DNA of 64,000 nt from Oscillospiraceae bacterium (GCA_021770845.1 JAETQF010000009.1:25782-89781), one strand, 5' to 3'. Counted from the first letter of the stretch, positions 7,701 to 16,744 are shown. Numbers and translations are program-made. Notes: a model not told the origin generated them from the letters alone.

Positions 7701-8924
7701 ATGACAGAGATCATCAGCGTCCGGTTCCGGCCGGGCGGCAAGCAATATTATTTCGACCCCATGGGCCTCACCGTGGCCGAGGATCAGGGCGTGATCGTGG
7801 AGACGGGCAAGGGCCTGGAATACGGCACCTGCGTGCGCCGCAACGCCATGGTGGAGGACGAATCGGTGGTGCAGCCCCTGCGCCCGGTGGTGCGGCTGGC
7901 CACCGAGAAGGACGAGAAGCAGGTGCGGGACAACCGGAGCCGGGAGAAGGAGGCCCTGCGGGTGTGCCAGCAGCTGGTGGAGCGCCACGGGCTGGACATG
8001 AAGCTGGTGCAGGTGGAGTACAGCTTCGACGGCGGCAAGATCATCTTCTTCTTCACCTCCGATGGGCGGGTGGACTTCCGGGCCCTGGTGAAGGATCTGG
8101 CGGGCATCTTCCGGGCCCGCATCGAGCTGCGGCAGATCGGCGTGCGGGACGAGGCCCGGATGCTGGGAGGCTTTGGCATCTGCGGCAAGCCCTTCTGCTG
8201 CTCCCAGTTCCTCAACGAGTTCCAGCCCGTGTCCATCAAGATGGCCAAGACCCAGAACCTGTCCCTGAACCCCACCAAGATCTCGGGCACCTGCGGGCGG
8301 CTGATGTGCTGCCTGAAATACGAGCAGGGGGCCTATGAGGACGCGGTGAAGCGGTGCCCCAAGCAGGAGTCCTTTGTGGAGTGCCCCGACGGGGCGGGCA
8401 CCGTGTCCGCCGTCAACGTGCTGAAGGAGCAGGTGAAGGTGCGCCTGGAGGACGCCACCGACCAGCCCCCCAAGCCCTATCTCACCAGCGAGATCCGGGT
8501 GGTGCGCTCCGGCAAGGGCAAGCGGCCCGAGGGCTACACCGCCCCGCCCAAGGCGGAGCTGGAGCAGCTGCGCACCGAGGAGGGGGAGCGGATCCGCTCC
8601 GGCCGGAAGGCGGGGGAGGCCCCCGCCGATCTGGGAGAGGTGCTGGATCGCTACCTGGGGGACGGCAGCCAGCGGCAGTCCGGCGGGCAGCGCCCCGGCG
8701 GCCGCAGAAACCGGAGCGGCGGACAGGGCCAGCCCCAGCCCAAGGCCCAGCAGCCCAAGCAGGCCCAGCCCCACCAGAAGCCCTCGCCCAAGAAGGAGGC
8801 CCAGCCCGCCGGAGCCCAGCCCGGGGAGGCCAAGGGCGGCCAGGCCCAGGGACAAAACCACAAGCGCCGCTACCGTCCCCACCACCGGCGCAGATCCGGC
8901 GGCGGACAGGGCGCACAGCAGTGA
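7701..8924 (+). CDS. ricT: RicT/YaaT, PSP1-domain regulator
   Basis: 407 residues from the ATG at 7701 (GGAGGA upstream). The PSP1 C-terminal domain occupies about residues 50-210. Six conserved cysteines (C161, C166, C167, C198, C203, C204) are those implicated in Fe-S cluster binding in the RicA-RicF-RicT complex. The last ~120 residues are a low-complexity Gln/Pro/Arg/Lys tail, much longer than in Bacillus. In Bacillus this complex promotes Spo0A phosphorylation, competence and RNase Y-dependent mRNA maturation. No ricA or ricF is nearby. The gene ends the operon at a strong terminator. Confidence 0.93.
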   Translation: MTEIISVRFRPGGKQYYFDPMGLTVAEDQGVIVETGKGLEYGTCVRRNAMVEDESVVQPLRPVVRLATEKDEKQVRDNRSREKEALRVCQQLVERHGLDMKLVQVEYSFDGGKIIFFFTSDGRVDFRALVKDLAGIFRARIELRQIGVRDEARMLGGFGICGKPFCCSQFLNEFQPVSIKMAKTQNLSLNPTKISGTCGRLMCCLKYEQGAYEDAVKRCPKQESFVECPDGAGTVSAVNVLKEQVKVRLEDATDQPPKPYLTSEIRVVRSGKGKRPEGYTAPPKAELEQLRTEEGERIRSGRKAGEAPADLGEVLDRYLGDGSQRQSGGQRPGGRRNRSGGQGQPQPKAQQPKQAQPHQKPSPKKEAQPAGAQPGEAKGGQAQGQNHKRRYRPHHRRRSGGGQGAQQ

Positions 8925-8929
8925 GAACA

Positions 8930-8957
8930 GGCCCCCGGCAGAGCGCCGGGGGCCTTT
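8930..8957 (+). terminator. Rho-independent terminator after ricT
   Basis: A perfect 10-bp GC stem (8930-8939 with 8945-8954), 5-base loop, followed by TTT only. Placed six bases after the ricT stop codon. Confidence 0.7.
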
Positions 8958-9013
8958 GCGCTCCCGCCGTTCCCCGGAGGGGAGAGGCGTCTTTGCAGGT
9001 TTTTCCCGGAAAA

Positions 9014-9044
9014 TGCAACCATTTCCCCCGGCCGGGGGTATTAT
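9014..9044 (+). promoter_or_regulatory. Probable ECF-type (autoregulated) promoter
   Basis: TGCAACC at 9014-9020 and GTAT at 9038-9041 are spaced as the -35 AAC and -10 GTAT elements of ECF sigma promoters. There is no sigma-A -35 at the matching position. It lies upstream of an ECF sigma gene, so self-activation is likely. Confidence 0.5.
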
Positions 9045-9104
9045 AAATGACAGGAAGAAATCCGCGCCGCGGCCGGGGCGCGGATCCGGAAAGGAGGCGC
9101 GTCC

Positions 9105-9581
9105 ATGGCACTGACGGAGGAACAGCGCACCCAGATTGTCAACCGCTGGGGGGACATGGTGTACAGGCTTGCCCTGGCCCGCACCGCCAGCGTCCCCGAC
9201 GCGGAGGACGTGTTCCAGGAGGTCTTTCTGCGCTACTTTCGCCATGAGGACAAGTTCCACAACGACGAGTACCGCAAGGCGTGGCTCATCCGCTGCACGG
9301 TGAACCGGGCCAAGAGCCTCACCTCGTCCCCGTGGCGCAAGCGCATCGTGCCCCTGGAGACCGCCGAGGAGGTGGGGGTGGAGGACGACTACCGCGAGGT
9401 GTACAGCGCGGTGCTCTCCCTGCCCGCCAAATACCGGGCTGTCATCCATCTGCATTACTTTGAGGGCCTGTCCGTGTCCGAGATGGCCCAGACGCTCCAA
9501 CTGCCGGAGGGCACCGTCAAGTCCCAGCTCAGCCGGGGCCGGGCCCTCCTGCGGGATATGCTTGAGGAGGTGGCGCTATGA
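9105..9581 (+). CDS. ECF-type RNA polymerase sigma factor
   Basis: 158 residues with the two domains of a minimal sigma-70 factor. Region 2 (about 10-75) includes DAEDVFQEVFLRYF, which contacts the core enzyme and -10 element. Region 4 (about 100-150) includes GLSVSEMAQTLQLPEGTVKSQLSRGR, the -35-binding helix-turn-helix. AAGGAGG precedes the ATG. The stop overlaps the start of the serpin gene (ATGA), so the two are translationally coupled in the usual arrangement of a sigma factor with its anti-sigma factor. Target genes are unknown; a self-directed promoter lies upstream. Confidence 0.93.
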   Translation: MALTEEQRTQIVNRWGDMVYRLALARTASVPDAEDVFQEVFLRYFRHEDKFHNDEYRKAWLIRCTVNRAKSLTSSPWRKRIVPLETAEEVGVEDDYREVYSAVLSLPAKYRAVIHLHYFEGLSVSEMAQTLQLPEGTVKSQLSRGRALLRDMLEEVAL

Positions 9582-11143
9582 ATCGCTACAAAAAGGCAAA
9601 CCAGGGCATCCATGCCCCGGAGGACGTAAAGGAAAAGGCCGTCCGGCCCCAGGGCAGGCGGGGCGGCTACACCCGCTGGGCCGGGGCGGTGGCGGCCATG
9701 CTGGCGGTAGTGCTGATCGGGGGGATCGCCGCGTATTCCGGAAAACAGCCCACGGCGGATCAGCCCACCCCATTCTCCCAGGACGGCCCCGGGCCGCAGG
9801 TGCGCGGCGTGGGCGTACCTGCCCAGGCCACCGCTCTGGGAGTGGCTCAGTACCCGGAGATGCACCCCTACCCCCGGCAGGACGACTATTTTGACAACGA
9901 TACCTCATACAGCAGCGACAAGTACGACCGCGATATGAAGGCGTGGCGGGCGGACATGGAGGCCCTTCGCACCGGCACGGACTACGCCGGGCTGATGGAC
10001 GAGTTCCTGTCCCGCTCCACCGCCCAGTTCCTCACCGGGGCCGGGGAGGACAACCGGGTCTACTCCCCCCTCAACGTCTATCTGGCCCTGTCCATGCTGG
10101 CGGAGACTGCCGGGGACAACTCCCGGGCGCAGATTTTGAACCTGCTGCAAGTGGACTCTATCGAGGCCCTGCGGGAGCGGGCCAACGCCCTGTGGCGGGA
10201 CAACTACCGGGACGACGGCACCGTCACCGCCATCCTGGGCAACTCCCTGTGGCTGCGGGACGGCATGACCTACAGCCAGGAGGTGCTGGACACCCTGGCC
10301 CGGGACTATTACGCCTCCTCCTTCTCCGGCAAGATGGGCACGGAGGAGTACAACCAGGCCCTGCGGGACTGGATCAACGAGCAGACCCATGGCCTGCTGG
10401 CGGAGCAGGCGGAGGGCCTGGAGATGAGCGCCGACACGGTGCTGGCCCTGGCATCCACCCTCTACTTCAAGGCCGCCTGGGGCAGCGAATTCAACCCGGA
10501 GAACACCGAGACGGATACCTTCCACGCCCTGTCCGGCGACGTGGACACGGAGTTCATGCACAAGACCATGGAGGGCACCTACTACTGGGGGGATCACTTC
10601 GCCGCCGTGAAGCTGAGCTTCCAGGAGGGCGGCGACCTGTGGCTGATCCTGCCCGACGAGGGGTATGCCGTGGACAAGCTGCTGGAGAGCGGTGAGGCCA
10701 TGGACTTCCTGCTGGCGGACAAGCGCGGCCGGTGGGACGAGAAGGCCCAGGAAACCGTGGGCGCGTGGCCGGGGCAGAAGTTCCTCGACATCAACCTGTC
10801 CATGCCCAAATTTGACGTATCCTCCGATCTGGATCTCATCGAGGGCCTGAAAAAGCTGGGCGTCACCGATGTGTTCGATCCCGGTGTGTCCAACTTTGAC
10901 CCCCTGGAGGCGTCCACGGTTGACCCGCTGTATATCTCCCAGGTTCAGCACGCTGCCCGGGTGAAGGTGGACGAGGAGGGCTGCGAGGCGGCGGCCTTCA
11001 CCGTCATGATCATGGAGGTCACGGCTATGGCGCCCCCGAACGAGGAAGTGGACTTTATCCTGGATCGGCCCTTCCTGTTCGCCGTCACCGGGGATTCCGG
11101 CCTGCCCCTGTTCACCGGCGTGGTGAACCAGCCCAACGGATAG
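9578..11143 (+). CDS. Membrane-anchored serpin, probable anti-sigma/sensor protein
   Basis: 521 residues. A short cytoplasmic segment (1-32, with IHAPEDVKEKA resembling the N-terminal helix of clostridial anti-sigma factors) is followed by one membrane helix (about 33-54), a linker, and a full serpin domain (about 125-521). The reactive-centre hinge is EEGCEAAAF (466-474) and the C-terminal signature DRPFLFAVT is intact. Counting from the hinge glycine at P15, P1 is Thr482 and P1' is Ala483, suggesting elastase- or subtilisin-like target proteases. The small P14-P10 residues indicate an inhibitory serpin. The gene is coupled to the ECF sigma gene. The anti-sigma function is inferred from position and topology. 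Confidence 0.85.
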   Translation: MNRYKKANQGIHAPEDVKEKAVRPQGRRGGYTRWAGAVAAMLAVVLIGGIAAYSGKQPTADQPTPFSQDGPGPQVRGVGVPAQATALGVAQYPEMHPYPRQDDYFDNDTSYSSDKYDRDMKAWRADMEALRTGTDYAGLMDEFLSRSTAQFLTGAGEDNRVYSPLNVYLALSMLAETAGDNSRAQILNLLQVDSIEALRERANALWRDNYRDDGTVTAILGNSLWLRDGMTYSQEVLDTLARDYYASSFSGKMGTEEYNQALRDWINEQTHGLLAEQAEGLEMSADTVLALASTLYFKAAWGSEFNPENTETDTFHALSGDVDTEFMHKTMEGTYYWGDHFAAVKLSFQEGGDLWLILPDEGYAVDKLLESGEAMDFLLADKRGRWDEKAQETVGAWPGQKFLDINLSMPKFDVSSDLDLIEGLKKLGVTDVFDPGVSNFDPLEASTVDPLYISQVQHAARVKVDEEGCEAAAFTVMIMEVTAMAPPNEEVDFILDRPFLFAVTGDSGLPLFTGVVNQPNG

Positions 11144-11151
11144 CGCGGCAA

Positions 11152-11189
11152 AAGGCCCTTCCCAAAAGCGGGGAGGGCCTGCCTTTTTT
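11152..11189 (+). terminator. Rho-independent terminator after the serpin gene
   Basis: AGGCCC...GGGCCT stem with a purine-rich loop followed by a run of six T (11184-11189), just after the serpin stop codon. Confidence 0.7.
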
Positions 11190-11204
11190 CGTTGGAAAAA
11201 AGAG

Positions 11205-11233
11205 AGGACAGGCGGGGCAAAACGCGGTATACT
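11205..11233 (+). promoter_or_regulatory. Probable sigma-A promoter for the AraC-type regulator
   Basis: AGGACA (11205-11210), 17 bases, TATACT (11228-11233). It is located about 40 bases upstream of the regulator's start codon. Confidence 0.5.
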
Positions 11234-11271
11234 GTCCCTGCTGTACAGCAAACGCAAAGGAGCGAGGCAAT

Positions 11272-12111
11272 ATGGAATGGATCGACAGGCTCAACCGGGC
11301 CATGGACTACGTGGAAAGCCACCTGGAGGAACCGGACTGGCAGGAGGCGGCGGGCATCGCCTGCTGTTCCCCCTACCACTTCCAGCGGATGTTCGCCCTG
11401 CTGGCGGGGGTATCCCTGTCGGAGTACGTCCGCCGGCGGAGAATGTCCAGGGCGGCGGCGGATTTACAGAGCGGGGCGCGGATCTTGGACGTGGCGCTGA
11501 ACTACGGCTACAGCTCGCCCACCGCGTTCAACCGGGCCTTCCAGGCCGTCCACGGCCTGCCCCCGTCCCAGGCCAAAAAGCCGGGGGTGAGGCTGAAAAG
11601 CTATCCGCCCCTGCGCTTCGCCATCACGGTACAAGGAGTGGAAGAAATGGAATATCGCATTGAAACAAAGGACGCCTTCCGCATTGTGGGCGTCTCCGCC
11701 CCCCTGAGCCCGGACATGGAGGAAAACTTCCGGAACGTGCCCCAGCTCTGGGGGCGGGCGGCGGCGGACGGCACCATCCCCCGGCTGGCCGCGCTGATGG
11801 ACGGCGAGCCCAAGGGTCTGCTGGGCGTGTGCGGCGGCAAGGACAACTCCCGGTATTTTATCGCGGCGGCGTCCTCCGCCCCGGCGGCGGACGGGCTGGA
11901 GGAATACACCGTCCCCGCCCTCACCTGGGCGATGTTCCCCGGCGGCGGGGACAGCGCCGAGGCGCTCCAGCGGCTCCAGCGGCGGGTGGTCATGGAGTGG
12001 CTGCCCACCTCCGGCTATGAGTACGCCGAGGGGCCGGACGTGGAGGTCTATCTGAACCCGGAGTGCACCAGATTTGAGGTGTGGATCCCGGTGGTGAAGG
12101 CAAAGCAGTGA
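11272..12111 (+). CDS. AraC-family regulator with GyrI-like effector domain
   Basis: 279 residues. The N-terminal ~105 residues hold two helix-turn-helix motifs of the AraC type (CCSPYHFQRMF and LNYGYSSPTAFNRAFQ), and the C-terminal ~155 residues form a GyrI-like/SOUL-fold ligand-binding domain ending EVWIPV. This order (DNA-binding domain first) matches the Rob/SoxS-GyrI group, which usually senses amphipathic drugs or antimicrobial compounds. AAAGGAG precedes the ATG. It is transcribed alone between two terminators, so its targets are unknown. Confidence 0.9.
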   Translation: MEWIDRLNRAMDYVESHLEEPDWQEAAGIACCSPYHFQRMFALLAGVSLSEYVRRRRMSRAAADLQSGARILDVALNYGYSSPTAFNRAFQAVHGLPPSQAKKPGVRLKSYPPLRFAITVQGVEEMEYRIETKDAFRIVGVSAPLSPDMEENFRNVPQLWGRAAADGTIPRLAALMDGEPKGLLGVCGGKDNSRYFIAAASSAPAADGLEEYTVPALTWAMFPGGGDSAEALQRLQRRVVMEWLPTSGYEYAEGPDVEVYLNPECTRFEVWIPVVKAKQ

Positions 12112-12148
12112 AAAAAGTCCCCTCTCCCGCGGGAGAGGGGACTTTTTT
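12111..12148. terminator. Bidirectional terminator between the AraC regulator and ileS
   Basis: A perfect 38-base palindrome centred between 12129 and 12130: A-tract, GTCCCCTCTCCC arm and its complement, then a T-tract. It serves both converging genes. Confidence 0.85.
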
Positions 12149-12155
12149 TGTGGGA

Positions 12156-14936
12156 TTATTCGCCCAGCACCTTGGCGCAGCGGTCGCACAGTTCGGCATG
12201 GTGGCCGGCCGTGCCGATCAATGCGTCGTGGTTCCAGCACCGGGGGCACTTGGGGGCCTCGGACAGCTTCACAGCGGCGGACACGGCCCCGCCCTGCTCC
12301 ACCGCCACCTTGGACACGATGAACAGGGTGGCCAGGTCAGCCTCGTTGAAGCCAAACAGGAACGCGCCCTTCTCTCGGGCGGCGAAGGTTTCCGCGTCCA
12401 GCGTCAGGGTAACCTCCGCGTCCTGGTTCTTCTTGACCTGATCCTTGGCATCCTCCAGGGCCTTGAGCACTACGTCACGCACGCCCAGCAGATCCTCCCA
12501 GCGCTTGGCCTCGTCCTCGCTCAGCACCAGCTTGGGGTCGTAGTCCGGGATGTCATTGAACAGCACGCACTCGGGGTCGTCCCCAGCCTTGTGGGGCATG
12601 GCCGTCCAGATCTCCTGGCTGGTGAAGGCCAGGATGGGGGCCAGCATCCGGGTCATGCCGTCCAGGATCCGGTACAGGGCGGACTGGGCGGAGGCGCGGC
12701 CCGCGTCATCCCCGCAGTACAGCCGATCCTTGATGATATCCAGGTAGAAGTTGGACATCTCCACCACGCAGAAGTTGTAGATGGCCCGGTAGACGGTGTG
12801 GAACTCGTAGGCATCGTACCCGGCCCGCACGTCCTTCGCCAGGTCGTTGAAGGCCGCCACAGCCCAGCGATCCAGATAGAACATATCGTTGAAGGCCACC
12901 GCCTGATCCGGGTCGAAGCCGTCCAGGTTGCCCAGCATATACCGGGCGGTGTTGCGGATCTTCAGGTACGCCTGGGACAGCTGCTTCATCAGCTCCTGGG
13001 AGATGCGCATATCCTGGGTGTAGTCCGCGGAGGAGGCCCACAGGCGCAGCATATCCGCGCCGTAGTCCTTGATCACCTCGTCGGGGGAGACGGCGTTGCC
13101 CAGGGACTTGTGCATGGCCTTGCCCTCGCCGTCCACCGTCCAGCCGTGGGTGATGATCTGCTTGTAAGGCGCAATACCATTACAGGCGATGGAGGTCAGC
13201 ATACTGGACTGGAACCACCCCCGGTACTGATCGCCCCCCTCCAGATACACGTCGGCGGGGTAGTGGAGGTTGGGCCGCTGATCCGCCACGGCGGCCCAGG
13301 TGGAGCCGGAGTCGAACCACACGTCCATGATGTCGTTCTCCTTGGAGAACTCCGACGCGCCGCACTTGGGGCACTTAAATCCGGCGGGCACCAGCTCCCC
13401 GGCGGCCTTCTCAAACCAGATGTTGGAGCCGTGCTCCCGGAACAGCTCCGCCACGTGGGCGATGGTGTCCGGGGTGACGATGGCCTCGCCGCAGCAGTCG
13501 CAGTAGAACACCGGGATGGGCACGCCCCACACCCGCTGCCGGGAGATGCACCAGTCGCTGCGCTCGGTGATCATGGACACCATCCGATCCTTGCCCCAGG
13601 CGGGGTGCCAGGAGATGGCGTCGCAGGCCTTGACGGCCTGATCCTTGATGGCGTCCACGGAGCAGAACCACTGCTCGGTGGCCCGGTAGATGATGGGGTG
13701 CTTGCACCGCCAGCAGTGGGGGTAGGAGTGGGTGATGCTGGCCTTGGCCAGCAGGAAGCCCTCCGCCTCCAGGTCGGCCACCACCATGTCGTTGCCCTTG
13801 GCGTAGAACTGGCCGTTGTACCGGGCGTCGGTCATGACGCCCTTGGCGTTCACCGGCACGGGTACGCCGATGTGGGTCAGCCCGGCGTCGTCGTACCGCT
13901 TGCACACGTCGAAGTCCTCCGCGCCGAAGCCGGGGGCGGTGTGGACGCAGCCGGTGCCCGCGTCCAGCGTCACGTGGCCGCCGTTGAGGATCACGCTGTC
14001 CTGATCCAGCAGGGGGTGCTTGGCCACCATCAGCTCGAACTCCGAGCCCTTCAGGGTGGCCAGCACCTTGCAGGCGGCGAAGTCGATGCCCGCCTGCCTG
14101 CACACGCCCTCGGCCAGTTCCTTGGCCAGCACGTAGACCTCGCCGTTGGGGGCCTGGAGCAGCACGTAGTCAAAGTCCGCGTTCATGGAGATGGCGGTGT
14201 TGCCCGGGATCGTCCAGGGGGTGGTCGTCCAGATCACGAAGTACAGCTTGGACAGATCGCAGTACTGCCCCAGCTTGCCCTTGTCGTCCTTCACCGGGAA
14301 CTTGACGAAGATGGTGGTGCAGGGGTCGTCCTGGTAGTCGATCTCCGCCTCCGCCAGGGCGGTCTGGTCGTGGGGGCACCAGTAGACGGACTTCATGCCC
14401 TTGTAGATCAGGCCCTTCTCCGCCATCTTGCCAAAGACCTCGATCTGCTTGGCCTCGAACTCGGGCAGCAGGGTGATATAGGGGTTCTCCCACTCGCCCA
14501 GCACGCCCAGGCGCTGGAACTGCCCGGTCATCTTGTCGATATACTGGGTGGCGAACTCCCGGCACTTGTCCCGGAAGGCGGCCACCGGCATCTCCTCCCG
14601 CTTGACGCTCTTGTCCTTGAGGACGGCGGTCTCGATGGGCAGGCCGTGGGTGTCCCAGCCGGGGACGTAGGGAGCGCAGAAGCCCGTCATGTTCTTGTAC
14701 TTGACGATGATATCCTTCAGGATCTTGTTCATGGCGGTGCCGATGTGGATATTGCCGTTGGCATACGGGGGGCCGTCGTGGAGGACGAAGCGGGGCTTGC
14801 CGTCGTTTTTCTCCATCAGCTTTTTGTAGGTGATCTTGGCCCACTCCGGGTTGAGCAGCTCCGGCTCCCGCTTGGGCAGGCCCGCCCGCATGGGGAAGTC
14901 TGTCTTGGGAAGGTGGACGGTTTTGTTGTAGTCCAT
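12156..14936 (-). CDS. ileS: Isoleucyl-tRNA synthetase
   Basis: 926 residues, class I synthetase attaching isoleucine to tRNA-Ile. The HIGH-type motif is GNIHIG near residue 60 and the KMSKS-type loop reads AMHKSLGN in the C-terminal third. The C-terminal zinc knuckle shows CPRCW and CDRC pairs. The start ATG at 14936 has AAAGGAGAA upstream; the frame is open further but enters the intergenic region. Expression is controlled by an Ile T-box leader upstream, but a RAYT transposase gene now lies between the leader and ileS. Confidence 0.97.
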   Translation of the reverse strand: MDYNKTVHLPKTDFPMRAGLPKREPELLNPEWAKITYKKLMEKNDGKPRFVLHDGPPYANGNIHIGTAMNKILKDIIVKYKNMTGFCAPYVPGWDTHGLPIETAVLKDKSVKREEMPVAAFRDKCREFATQYIDKMTGQFQRLGVLGEWENPYITLLPEFEAKQIEVFGKMAEKGLIYKGMKSVYWCPHDQTALAEAEIDYQDDPCTTIFVKFPVKDDKGKLGQYCDLSKLYFVIWTTTPWTIPGNTAISMNADFDYVLLQAPNGEVYVLAKELAEGVCRQAGIDFAACKVLATLKGSEFELMVAKHPLLDQDSVILNGGHVTLDAGTGCVHTAPGFGAEDFDVCKRYDDAGLTHIGVPVPVNAKGVMTDARYNGQFYAKGNDMVVADLEAEGFLLAKASITHSYPHCWRCKHPIIYRATEQWFCSVDAIKDQAVKACDAISWHPAWGKDRMVSMITERSDWCISRQRVWGVPIPVFYCDCCGEAIVTPDTIAHVAELFREHGSNIWFEKAAGELVPAGFKCPKCGASEFSKENDIMDVWFDSGSTWAAVADQRPNLHYPADVYLEGGDQYRGWFQSSMLTSIACNGIAPYKQIITHGWTVDGEGKAMHKSLGNAVSPDEVIKDYGADMLRLWASSADYTQDMRISQELMKQLSQAYLKIRNTARYMLGNLDGFDPDQAVAFNDMFYLDRWAVAAFNDLAKDVRAGYDAYEFHTVYRAIYNFCVVEMSNFYLDIIKDRLYCGDDAGRASAQSALYRILDGMTRMLAPILAFTSQEIWTAMPHKAGDDPECVLFNDIPDYDPKLVLSEDEAKRWEDLLGVRDVVLKALEDAKDQVKKNQDAEVTLTLDAETFAAREKGAFLFGFNEADLATLFIVSKVAVEQGGAVSAAVKLSEAPKCPRCWNHDALIGTAGHHAELCDRCAKVLGE

Positions 14937-14949
14937 GGGTATTTCTCCT

Positions 14950-15459
14950 TTATGAATGTTGATTATGGAAACAATCTTCTGCCCATTTGGCTGGATTGGA
15001 ATCAATATATTCCCAGATTCTTCGGTAATCTTCGCTATTTCTAATGATGTGGTCGTAAAAAGAACGTTGAAACAGCCTTGTGTCACATTTGCATGACCGG
15101 GTTATCATTGATTTTAGAACGCCGATGATGGTTGGTACTGTAGGGGAGGGGCTTGCCCCTCCCGCCGGGGACAAATTTTCTGTGCGTCCCGATAGACGAA
15201 GGATCAGATGGACATGGTTTGGCATAATAACATATTTTTCAACAGAAACGGAAGGAAAACGGGAATTTAAAAGGCAAATCTGGGTTTCTGTAATTTTACC
15301 GTAATGCGTTAACCTCACAACGGGAGGGGCAAGCCCCTCCCCTACAATGCTCGACAATACACATTGCCGATCTTGGGTACATATTGTGATGAAATATGCA
15401 CCGGCAGAACCATAATCGTACCCCTTCAACCTGGTCGGTTTTCTTTGCGGCAAATCCAT
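14950..15459 (-). CDS. REP-associated tyrosine transposase (RAYT, Y1/HUH type)
   Basis: 169 residues, normal length for RAYT proteins. The HUH histidines are H82 and H84 in MPNHVH and the catalytic tyrosine is probably Y135 in QRSFYD. AGGTGA lies nine bases before the ATG. RAYTs are domesticated single-strand transposases that act on REP hairpins. Two REP copies lie inside this coding region in frame, giving VGEGLAPP (39-46) and GGASPSPT (100-107), in opposite orientation. The gene sits 24 bases beyond the T-box terminator and 13 bases before ileS, so it should be transcribed only when the T-box reads through. Confidence 0.9.
   Translation of the reverse strand: MDLPQRKPTRLKGYDYGSAGAYFITICTQDRQCVLSSIVGEGLAPPVVRLTHYGKITETQICLLNSRFPSVSVEKYVIMPNHVHLILRLSGRTENLSPAGGASPSPTVPTIIGVLKSMITRSCKCDTRLFQRSFYDHIIRNSEDYRRIWEYIDSNPAKWAEDCFHNQHS
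15140..15164 (+). repeat. REP element, copy 1 (inside RAYT gene)
   Basis: A 25-base sequence, GTAGGGGAGGGG-CTTG-CCCCTCCCG, forming a near-perfect hairpin. It is identical to copies at 15321, 20506 and 20558. This copy is in plus orientation. Confidence 0.85.
15321..15345 (-). repeat. REP element, copy 2 (inside RAYT gene)
   Basis: Exact reverse complement of the copy at 15140, making a head-to-head pair about 200 bases apart, with both members inside the transposase reading frame. Confidence 0.85.
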
Positions 15460-15481
15460 TTCGTTATTTCACCTGCATCAT

Positions 15482-15767
15482 CAAAAAACGCCCCTGCCCC
15501 CAAACGGAGACAAAGGCGCAAACCCCTGCGGTACCACTCCCATTCCGCGCAATGCGCGGCACTCGCGCGTCCGGTAACGGGGACTTCCGGCGGAGCCTAC
15601 TGACCGCGGGGGGCGCGGCGTTCGATCCGCGGCTCACAGGGGATCTTCGCCGGGGCCGCCCCGCCGCCCTCGCACCATGCGGGCGGCTCTCTGGGAGGAG
15701 GTTTGCCGGTTACTCGTCCTGCTCACAGCCTTATGAGATAGCGCCCGCCCCGTCAAGGAGCGGACGC
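15482..15767 (-). ncRNA. T-box riboswitch, Ile specifier, controlling ileS
   Basis: On the minus strand the leader contains a stem I with AGAGAG and GGUGCGAGG elements, a specifier region GAAGAUCCCC in which AUC (complement of 15642-15644) is an isoleucine codon followed by GAGCC, and the T-box core UGGUACC (complement of 15530-15536). A terminator hairpin with a U-tract at 15482-15489 follows. Uncharged tRNA-Ile would pair with specifier and T-box bulge and stabilise the antiterminator. The specifier fits the downstream ileS gene exactly. Confidence 0.92.
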
Positions 15768-15774
15768 TATTTAT

Positions 15775-15802
15775 ATTATAGGCGAATCGCAAATTTGTCA
15801 AC
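15775..15802 (-). promoter_or_regulatory. Consensus sigma-A promoter of the T-box-RAYT-ileS transcript
   Basis: Minus-strand TTGACA (15797-15802) and TATAAT (15775-15780), both perfect, with a 16-base spacer. Confidence 0.85.
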
Positions 15803-15841
15803 CATTTTCCGCGGAAAAACTCCACAAAAAGCGGCGGCGGC

Positions 15842-16744
15842 TCAGTGCAGCACGTTGCAGAAGGCCAGGGACAGGTAGGACACATCGGCGCTGTCGCTCC
15901 GGGAGGTGATGGCCACCGGGAGCCTCGCCCCCACAATCACGCCGCAGGTGCGGGCGTGGGCGTGCATCTGCCAGCACTTCACGATCAGGTTGCCCGCCAG
16001 CAGGGAGGGGGCCACGATGCCGTCGAAGTCGCCGCACAGGGGGTTGTCGTAGCCCTTCAGCCGGGCGGCCTCCTTGGACAGGATCAGGTCGTAGGCGATG
16101 GGGCCCACCAAATTGCAGTCGGCGATGGCGTGGCGCTGGTGCTCCTTCACCAGATCCCGGGCCTCGATGGTGTCGTTCATGTGGAAGCTGGGCTGCTCCA
16201 CCAGGGCCAGCAGGGCGAGGTTGGGCTTCTCGTCCTCCACGTAGCGCAGGGTGTCCGTCATGTTGCGGATGATCTGCCGCTTCTGGGCCAGGGTGGGCCG
16301 GACGGTGACGGTGACGTCCCCAATGGCGATGAGCTTGGGGTACTCCGGCATACTCACCAGGTCGATGTGGGTGATGAGCCGGTCGGTGCGCAGGTTGTTT
16401 TTCTTGTCCAGCAGGGGCAGGAGGAACTCCCGGGTCTGGGTGCTGCCCCGCATGAGCACGTCGCCCCTGCCCTGGTTCACCAGGTCGATGGCCTTCTGGG
16501 TCAGGTTGTCCCCCGGGTGGGCGGGCACCAGCTCATAGTCCCGCTTGTCCAGGCCCAGCCGATCCAGCATGGGACGAACCTTGGCCTCCTCCCCCACCAG
16601 AACGGGGTAGGCGAAGCCCTCCTCCGCCGCGTGGAACGCGCCCAGAAGGATATTTTCCGCGTCCGCCCCGGCGATGACCACCCGGCTGCACCGGCCCGCG
16701 GCCTTTGCCTTGTCTACGATCTGCTCGAAATTCTGCACGGCCAT
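15842..16744 (-). CDS. Phosphate acyltransferase (phosphate butyryltransferase family)
   Basis: 300 residues, the size of Ptb rather than the longer Pta enzymes. It belongs to the PTA_PTB fold: VVIAGADAENIL near the N-terminus, GSTQTREFLLPLL mid-protein, and a C-terminal block with LSKEAARLKG and ADVSYLSLAF. The family moves an acyl group between coenzyme A and phosphate; butyryl-CoA or acetyl-CoA are the likely substrates in a gut clostridium. The ATG at 16744 is eight bases after GAGGAG; an upstream GTG is too close to that site. No butyrate kinase is adjacent, so the exact acyl chain is uncertain. Confidence 0.87.
   Translation of the reverse strand: MAVQNFEQIVDKAKAAGRCSRVVIAGADAENILLGAFHAAEEGFAYPVLVGEEAKVRPMLDRLGLDKRDYELVPAHPGDNLTQKAIDLVNQGRGDVLMRGSTQTREFLLPLLDKKNNLRTDRLITHIDLVSMPEYPKLIAIGDVTVTVRPTLAQKRQIIRNMTDTLRYVEDEKPNLALLALVEQPSFHMNDTIEARDLVKEHQRHAIADCNLVGPIAYDLILSKEAARLKGYDNPLCGDFDGIVAPSLLAGNLIVKCWQMHAHARTCGVIVGARLPVAITSRSDSADVSYLSLAFCNVLH

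Noticed and set aside
12081..15044. A 987-codon open frame on the plus strand opposite ileS
   Set aside because: It mirrors ileS codon structure on the opposite strand and reads through the terminator and RAYT region. ileS on the minus strand has all motifs.
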